Source: Hydractinia symbiolongicarpus (lineage: Eukaryota; Cnidaria; Hydrozoa; Anthoathecata; Hydractiniidae). Taken from it: DNA of 64,000 bases. This document shows, piece by piece, positions 28,801 to 37,800 of this stretch. The position numbers were made by a program, and so were the translations under genes. The notes under the pieces are model-generated. The model was not told the DNA's origin. It was given only the letters and a program-made list of their open reading frames with translations, and searched no databases. The stretch is from contig NC_079889.1 in NCBI RefSeq assembly GCF_029227915.1, positions 6,140,001-6,204,000 of the forward strand, in the 5' to 3' direction. Each line of letters begins with the position of its first letter. Position 1 is the stretch's first letter.

Positions 28801-31800
28801 AAACATATTAATTATATCATCCAGCAAAATCCACATAAAAATGAAACATGGTAAATATTTAATAATTTTCCATGGTAAATTAACAAACTAGTGACTTAAA
28901 ATCAGGTAAAAATTCAGTAGGTGGGTTTCAACAGGACACTTTGTTTTATCTATTTAGGTGAATCCTGTTAGGTGGAAATCACCAATGACACTTTTGGGGA
29001 CAATTCCTTATGTCAAACATTTGAGGGCAAGTTATCTAAATAAACTTTTGCTATACACTAATTGGGTCACGTGTACGGTTTTTCACTTCTTCTTCTGATT
29101 GGGTTAAAGCATGTGACAATGAGTGACTGAAGCATATCTTAAAAAATCTTTTCTTCTGTCACTATCAAAATGATTTCTAAGAAAAGATGGGTTGTGTGGC
29201 CGTCCAAAATTAATAACATTTGTTTTTTTAAAGTTTGCAAATTTTTTAAACCACCCATAACATACTTGACCTGCCATCCACCCTGAATCAGATATGGAGT
29301 ACCATGTGTTGAAACAGAATTTGTTTCCTTTTACACATCTTTTGAACAAAAACAGGACAGAACAAAAAAAAACAGAACTAAAACAGGAAATAAAAAATAT
29401 TTTTCTATCAAGCTGGGTTCACACAGATGAAAAAAAATGTTTCAAGGATTTAGTACTAAAACGTTTTAATCGCTTAAAATCATATTTAAAATAGAAAAAC
29501 ATTAACTTTGCAAATGATATCTTATGTTTTTACAGCTAAAAATTAAAAATAAAATATGAGTTTTTATAGAAGATAAATTCTTTTAAAAATTCAATAAATT
29601 AACGTTTGGTTTTCCGATCTTAAAACATAATTTTTTCCCATATGAACATATACCAATTTTAAAGACAATTAAACATTTTGTTAAAGTAAGAGTCACAAAT
29701 CCATGTGAACCCAGCTTTATAAGTCAAAAATTCAGTTTACTTTAGGGCAACATTGATATTTGACATAGCATATAATTACAATACTGCTTTGTAAGTTGAC
29801 TGTATACCTGAAGTGTTTCCTAAATTTAACTTCATCTACTTCAGACATCCTTCTGCTTATCTTTAATTTACAGACAAGAGAAAAAAACATGTCAGCAACT
29901 TTAATATTATACAAAAGGCCCTGTGAATTTAGAGTTTAACAGACCAGCCAGGAGCTATTTTTAAAAAAAACAGTTTTAAATCTCGTTAAGCTGTTAAATT
30001 CATCTGCCATTTGTTGAAAAACTGAAAGCTTAGATATAAGATTGGATTTCATTTTTGTTCCAAAACTAAATTAATTTGATATTTTCATGGAAGGAAAACA
30101 GCCACATTGAATCTGCCAACACGAATAAATAAAACTAGTGTAATCTTTATTATTTAAATTCAATATTATTTTGTAAAAATAGAAGGTGGGGGGATTTCCT
30201 AGTAAAAAAGGTTAAGCAAAATAGGGGAGTTGTTCAAAAAAGGGTGGGGTTGCTCTATATTCCAGAGTAAATTATTGCTTCTTAGATTACCTATACCTCA
30301 AGTAAGACCAGATCATTTAATTTAGTCTTAAAACAGCAATTGCTTATTTTTGTATTGTTTTAGTTTGCAGCCAGTTTCTATTTCTTTATTTTAAAAGTTA
30401 CATTTTTTTATTTATTAACATATTTAAATTAATGTTTCTGCTTCTCAAAACCTATTAGAAAAAATAATTTGACGTTTGCAATTGTAAAAAGATTCAATAA
30501 CCTCAGTAAACTAAGCTTGTGGCATTTTCGACATTGGCAACAGTAGAAAATTAGAGATTTATCTATGCATTAGCCTAAAATTAACATTTGAAGTGCAGAC
30601 AAAGTAGACAAATTGAATTAGCAAGAATACAACGCTTTCTCACTATCTATTTAACTTTGCTTTTTGGTAGATTGATCCATATATATTTTTAAACAATGTC
30701 AACAGAAAGTGCTTTATGATGTCCTTGAATATGAGTTAATATACGTTGTTTGCATTACACATCTGCTACAGGATGAAGATAATAGCTTGACCTCAATATA
30801 ATAGGGGGTTACTCTTAAAATAAAAAGGGTGCAATCCCTAATAATAGGGAGATTGTTTTAAAACTAGGGGGTGTCTGACTCTCCTTATGTAAAATTAATG
30901 ACGAAATAAAATACTTGTTGCTGAGTTAAAAAACAGTTTTCTAATATTTTAATGACTTGATATCTCACCTGGTCCACTTTCTTGCTTTGCATTGTCACCA
31001 TCACAATAATCACCATTTGTGTCTGGAAGTGGATTTGTGCAAGCTCTTGTTTTCACACGTTGGTTTCCTGAGCATAAACCTTTTCCCCAGCTGCTCCATT
31101 CTGACCAACTAGCCCATCCACCTGATATGTAAACATATACTATTTAGACATGGCTCCAAATTAAAATAAAGAATGTCAATGTAAGATATTGGGGTGGTAT
31201 GGCCAAAAAAATACAGTTAAAAAAGCAAATATTTGCAAAAACAAAATTAAAAATTGGAGTGTTTTTGCCATGATTTTCTCATGTAAAGACAAAAATCATT
31301 TCACTTTTCCACAACCTAATTAACCTAAAATATGCAGAAGCCTAAAAATCACTGTGTTTTGCTCTAAAATAACAAGAAAATATCCCCTTAAGCTTGGTTC
31401 TCACTATAGGCTAACGATGAGCTAACCATAGTGCGCATGTGTTAGCCGATTTTAACTTTTGAGCTGCGGGTACCTGATGTATTCTTTTGTAGCCGAATCC
31501 AATGCGAGAAAGAATAAAAAAGAAAGATAGAAAGAAAGTTTTTTTGTTGTTACTACTTCGAAGAAGACGACGTTGCCTGGAAAGAAAGGAATTAACAAAA
31601 TTACGAAAAAGGAAACGACTTTGGGTAAGAAAGGCAGGGAAAATCTTTCATCATGAACGTCAACTCTTCTTCATCTTCTTCAAACGTAATATTTTTAATT
31701 TTAACAGCCATTTTAGTTTTAAAATGACCTTTCACAACGAAACATACAATTTTTTTTAAAAAAAAAATCGCTTTGGGCACGATTTATGTCGATTTCCTTT

Positions 31801-34800
31801 GATGATTACTGAAAGTGAGCTTATCTCACTGTTAGCTGAAAAAAATATCAAAAAATTTTAATTTCAAAAAATCGGCTAACGATGAGCTAACGATGAGTTC
31901 AGCTGTGAACTAAGCAGGTACTTTTACGTCCACACTATGGGCTAAGGTCTTAGCGCGTCATGCACACTATGGTTAGCCCATCGTTAGTCCATAGTAAGAA
32001 CCAAGCTTTAAAGCTTAAAAACCACTATTTCGTTCAAAATTACCAAGAAAACGTCCCTTCGAACCTTTAAAATCACCATATTTTGTTCCTTAAAGCTTAC
32101 AGCCACCCTATTTTATTCTTGAATAACAAAAACACGGTGTACGAACTTGCACATTGATGCATTTGGTATATATATGGTTGTAAAATAGCCGTAATTGGAA
32201 CAGAAGTCATTATACTTTATTCTGAAAAACTACAATACGTTCCTGTAAACGTTAAACATCAATGTATAGTGTTTTAATTGTTTAATATCATCTATATAAT
32301 AATACGTCAGTTCCGTGTGTCTGTCTGTCACTTTTGCAAAGAGAATTATATTCTTCACTATTTTCTTTGTTAAAATCTGTAAAACATCACCTATACATTT
32401 GTTCTGTAATTTACCAAGCTTTGACGTTAAAATAATATTGACGTCAACAGAAAGTATACTAAAATAAGTGAAGCCACAACAGTGCACCTAAAACTTAGAG
32501 GCTAAAAAACTTGGAAACAAGGTGGTGACGTCAATGATTTGTCAACGCGTGGGTAACTAGGGACCACCTGGGACGAATTTGGGTAAGTTTCCTAAAACTG
32601 GGTCCCCAAATATCTCTGTAACCGTTTGCCATAAGCCAATGATCATATACATTATCTTGATCAGTGCCTTAAGCTCTACACAATAGAGGCAACGTGTAAC
32701 CAAGGTTCTACTTTTTTTCATAGATGGGTTGCTTACGTCATCAAAATTCAAACAACGCTTTTTTTCATTTTTATCCTGCCTCAGTGGATTTTTCCATGGG
32801 CTTTATCGACTAGTCTATATAATAATACGCCAGTTCCGTGTTTCTGTGACAGGCAAAGTGAATGTGTTAATTTTCCATTAATGTTGCCGAAAAATACATG
32901 TCTAATTTGGTAAATTTTCGACGCTACAGTGCGGCGTCAATAACACTACTTTAACGTCAATATCCTATATTAAATTAATGAAGCCATTACAGTAAACCTA
33001 AAACTTTTAGGGCAAATAACTTGGTAACAAGGTGGTGACGTCAATGATTTTTCACCGCGAGGGTAACTAGGGACCATCAAAGTCAAAGGAATTTGATATT
33101 ATTTGTTGATTTAACGTCATATACAACAATATCCATACGTTGCAGCTTTAATTTTTTCTCCCTAAGTTTCGTTTGCAATATATCTATGGTTCTTTTTTTT
33201 ACAACGGGCTGTCTTGTTCCAGGCACTGCAAGTCCATCATAGAACTTCTTCTGTTAGATGAAGATGATGATATAACAAATGAAGTTAACATTATGTATTA
33301 ATTTGAAAGGTGTGCGATGATTCGCACGTGTAAATCAAGTAACGCATGCAATATAAAACATACGTGCAAAGAATGATACACATGTGATACCGGCTCCAAG
33401 CTTATTTTTGTTGCACATTCATTTTGCGGTAGAAAAATGGGGGAGGTTTTAAATCGTGATCCCCAAACACGATGATTTTTATATTTCTAGATAGATAGAT
33501 AGATAGATAGATGTGCATATTTTACATGGCTAGCCTCACAAATAACGAGGGATATACCCTGTCTATTATTTCCAGGAGGGGCCATGGCTTAGATGGAGAG
33601 TCCTAGAGTATTTAATGCTCATTTTGAGCGACGCAGACCCAATTAGGGCCTGCGCTCTACTAGACAACTCCCGGCAACATCCAACGGCCCACACAGTGTG
33701 CCATCTTCCCAATTTCCCTCACATGGCTTGGGTTAACCCGGGGCTATGGTAACATTCACTCGCCCATGTTGAATCGCCGTCAAGAGGAATCGAACCCCGG
33801 TCTCCCGCACAGAGTACGAGAGCTGTAACCACTAATCTACGGCGCCACAATCTTGTTTATTTTTCAGGTCATCACAACCAAATAGGCAAAAATATGCTTT
33901 GCTTTCGAATTAAAAAAATCTTTATCCAAGTGGCTTAAATAAAACTTCAAAATTCCTTCAAAAAGTTCAGCTACACTTAACAAAATTTTTACAGAAAAAA
34001 AAATTATACCGCATGTAGGTTTCGTTTTTACAGGCATGAAGAAAAAAATCCTTAAAATTCAGACCTGCATGGTTTCCAATGAAATAAAGAAATTCTCTAA
34101 AATTAAATCCATGATAAAATGTCTATTCCGCCTGTAAGTGCATATTTGCAGACTTGCTTCATCTATGCTCCGTCGGCGTTCACCTCCGCATTAGTTAAGA
34201 ATCGCATGGCTGGATTTCTTGGTAAGACCTGGTTACCAACAACTAAGGGGCCAGGCAAAAGAGATTTATGTCTACATAGTTCTTTTAACTAAGTCAGGAG
34301 TCGGTGAATTAGCTAGGATGGTCAGGTTGGCTATGTGTCCAACCAAGACGGAAATCTATCGGACATTTTGTCTGACGAGTCGCCAAAAATTATTTCGAGG
34401 GTTGCCATTGCACGCTACAAAATGGATTTTACAGGTTGATTTTGAAAACTCAATATTTATTTTTCAGGTATGCGATTAATCACACGCCTGAAACAATTTA
34501 GGCGTATGCCAAGGCGTGCGCGTGCGATCGCACGCCTCTCCTGAAAAAGACTGCTTGAGATGTCTTAAGGTGTCAGTAGCCCTTAAAAAAATCGGAAAAA
34601 TCTTTTTCACATAATTTGTTACGAATAGCTATAATACTATTATCTTTCACCAAAAATATTCAGCTTTAACAATTCCTCTTTAAATTATAATGTCATGAAT
34701 TGCCAAATATAGCTTTAGTGATAAGCTTGTATAATTATTCACAAAGAAAAGACATAATTAATAAAGAGTAAGGTTAATAAGGCCAAAGATGGTGCATAAA

Positions 34801-37800
34801 GGAAAAATAAACTCCAACCTCTATATATTGCCTCACTGCGAGAGCTCTAACCTCTAATAGCATTTTCGTTTCTCTTTAAAAATTTAACACAAGCTTTGTA
34901 AATCATACAGCTGTAAAAAGGTGTGCAGAATTTTGGTGTTTAAGAATACTTTTCTTTTGACCAAGGCTAGATGTAGCATGATATGCTAATGAAATTTATT
35001 TCAAAACAAACAAAAAGCTATTTTCAGAATTTAAAAAAAAAGAAGTTTTTTGCACACCCTTTTAATATCACCAACCCAACGTGGAGTTCCATTGTTTCAA
35101 TGGACTTGTTCCAGGGATTTGTGTTCTGCTGTTCAGCAAGTCCTTTAAAATTTTTTTTTATATAACCATTCCCTTTTGATCTGATTGATGCAACAGCTGA
35201 CTTTGTTCCATATTGTTAAGTTCTACTTAGTGCCGTTTCTAGTTACAGTAGTTTTTATTAGTAATTTATTAACAGCAGGGCAATAGACAGGATACCTTGT
35301 TCCGTACGAAATTGACCCGTTGTGCAAGGTTGGTCATTTTTCGCGCTTGTACGAAGATGGGCAATTTTGTACGAAGATTGGCATTACAATTGCTGTACAA
35401 AAATTAGGCAACGAATAATTTGGTTTAGAAATGAATATCTAAACATTGTTAATTACATTCAGTAAACATGATAATATCTTAAATATTCTCTCTTAATTTT
35501 TGACCATCATTATCTAATGATTGTACCAACTTCGTACAACCTAAATAACTGTGTACGAGGTTGGGCAACGCCATTGCTCCCACTTAAAACTTGATTCTTT
35601 TTATCCATACCAACTTCGACTTCAAATACTATATACGAGGTTGGGCCAACTTAACTTCTTCTAATTTATTTGAATTTTTCTGATTCAAACCAACTTTATA
35701 CAACTGAGATAACTTGTACGACGTTGGGCCTACTTCACTTCTTCTACTTAGGTTGGATTGTTGAATTTTTTTAACAATACCAACTTCGTACAACTTAAAT
35801 AACTGTGTACGAGGTTGTGCCTACTTCACTTTTCTACCTAAGTTGAATTTTTTTGAACAATACAAACTTTGTACAACTTGGAAAAATCCATCATTGTTTT
35901 ATAAGTCTGTTCGGGTATTATTACGGAATTCCGTTCAGTCCTTTCAACTTCCAACCATTCCTAAAATTTTTCTTCCATGTACCTCTTTTCAGTCTCCATT
36001 GTGCTGAACATAAAAACATGCGTTAAAAGTTTTAATGTAAATTTAGAAATGTGCGTTTGAAAAAGCACTCGAAAAGGATTCGAAATTTGCCTACCTTTTC
36101 CTATCGAAATAACTTAATAGAAAAAAAAATATAATGAAAGTTTTTGCGTTCTTCCCCGTTCTCACTCAATTATTAACAAAACCATCCTTACAAAAACAGT
36201 TTTGTACGAGCCACGCAAAGGCACTGGAGACAAGGGTTATTTACAGGTTTTTTGCACGAAAATTTAATATGCATAGAATTCAAAGGCCACTACCATAAAA
36301 ACCATGGAAAGGTTAATAAAAAAATCAATAACAATATCATACCTGATTAACCTTTTTTGAATCAAAGAGATCAAATTTATATTTACAAGCACTAGTACCA
36401 TTTTTCAAAAATATTATTGTTTATTCTCTGTTAATATAAAACAAAGTATAAAAAATACATGTCTATTAAAAGAGCATATTATATTCATCAAACTATTTGC
36501 ATAAAATGTAATGAGATCCCAACCTTGTCCCCAGGATCTGTTAGGCTTTTTATATTTATATAAAAAGCCTAACAGGTCCCCAGGATCTGCTAGGCTTTTT
36601 GTATTTATATAAAAAGCCTAACAGGTCCTGGGGACGAGGTTGATGAGATCCAGACAGGAGTCTAACCTGCTCGCGTCCTTAGTATTGTTTTAAATAGGCA
36701 TCTAGATCGTAGAACAAATGTATTCTTTTTGAAAATGAAACAAAAGAAAAAAAAATATTTTAAAAAAGTTATTATTTTATTATAAAAGTTTTATTTTTTG
36801 ACAATATTCGCCGCTAAACGAAGATGGTCAGTTTTGTACGAGGATGGTCACTCTCAGCGCTACGGCAAAAAAGCCCAACTTCGTACAGTGAATGACATCG
36901 TACGGAACAACCTGTCTCCCTTTTCTGCTCCTCTAGTGCTTCGATGTCTGTCCTGCTTTTTTAACCCTGCTTTTTTTAAAGAGAAAAATGGTGAGTTTAG
37001 TTTAATAGACTACAGGACAATGAGCCTCCTACCCGAACTAATTAACTACAGGCTAATTATTGTTTTCTTCCCCCAACACAACCCTTACCCCTTGCCATGC
37101 GTATCCTACATACTGAGCTAGGCTCTACAGAATCAAAAAATAAATCCAACAAGAGAAGGTACGTCTCACTAAAGTGGGCTAATAAAGCATCTTCTTAATA
37201 GCTTTAAATTTTCGTAGTTATTACATTAGTTATTATAGTGAGTTGGCTAGGTGTCTCGCATTCAAAAACAAGCTTTTCCACACACACGCTTCACCATGTG
37301 GATTTTGCGCGATGTGACTTGCACACGAAAACTTTTGATAAAGAGGGACGGAGAAATCGCCCCCCCTGGGATGAAGCCCCACACATAGAGAGTACACTGA
37401 CACGTATCAATTTTGTTTCCTTCTCTCTCGGACTTCAAAATAGTTATAATTAGGGTAATGTTTTTATAAACAACAACAAGTTACTTCAAAAAATCCTTGT
37501 TGAAAAAGGCGATTTGCGCGTATCCTTTTGATTCGGTTCTAAAACAATCGCGTGACAGTATGGGTACGCGCGGAACTATATATAGAGCGAAAGTGTAAAT
37601 ATTGCTAATTTCTAAGAATTTAATTGACTTTTTAATAATAAAATAAAAGTTTTTGATGCCTGGGGCAAAGTGTTGTATTGTTGGCTGTGGAAGAAGTAGA
37701 AGGCTTGCTGGAATTGGCTGATTTAAGGTGCCACGAGAATTTGAGAAGTGAAGGGAAGATTTTTTTAAACAACGAGTTGCTAAAGGTTGAGACTGAGGCT

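Noticed and set aside
36798-37121. 107-codon plus-strand ORF
   Set aside because: Crosses the right end of the 35289-36917 transposon; chance frame.
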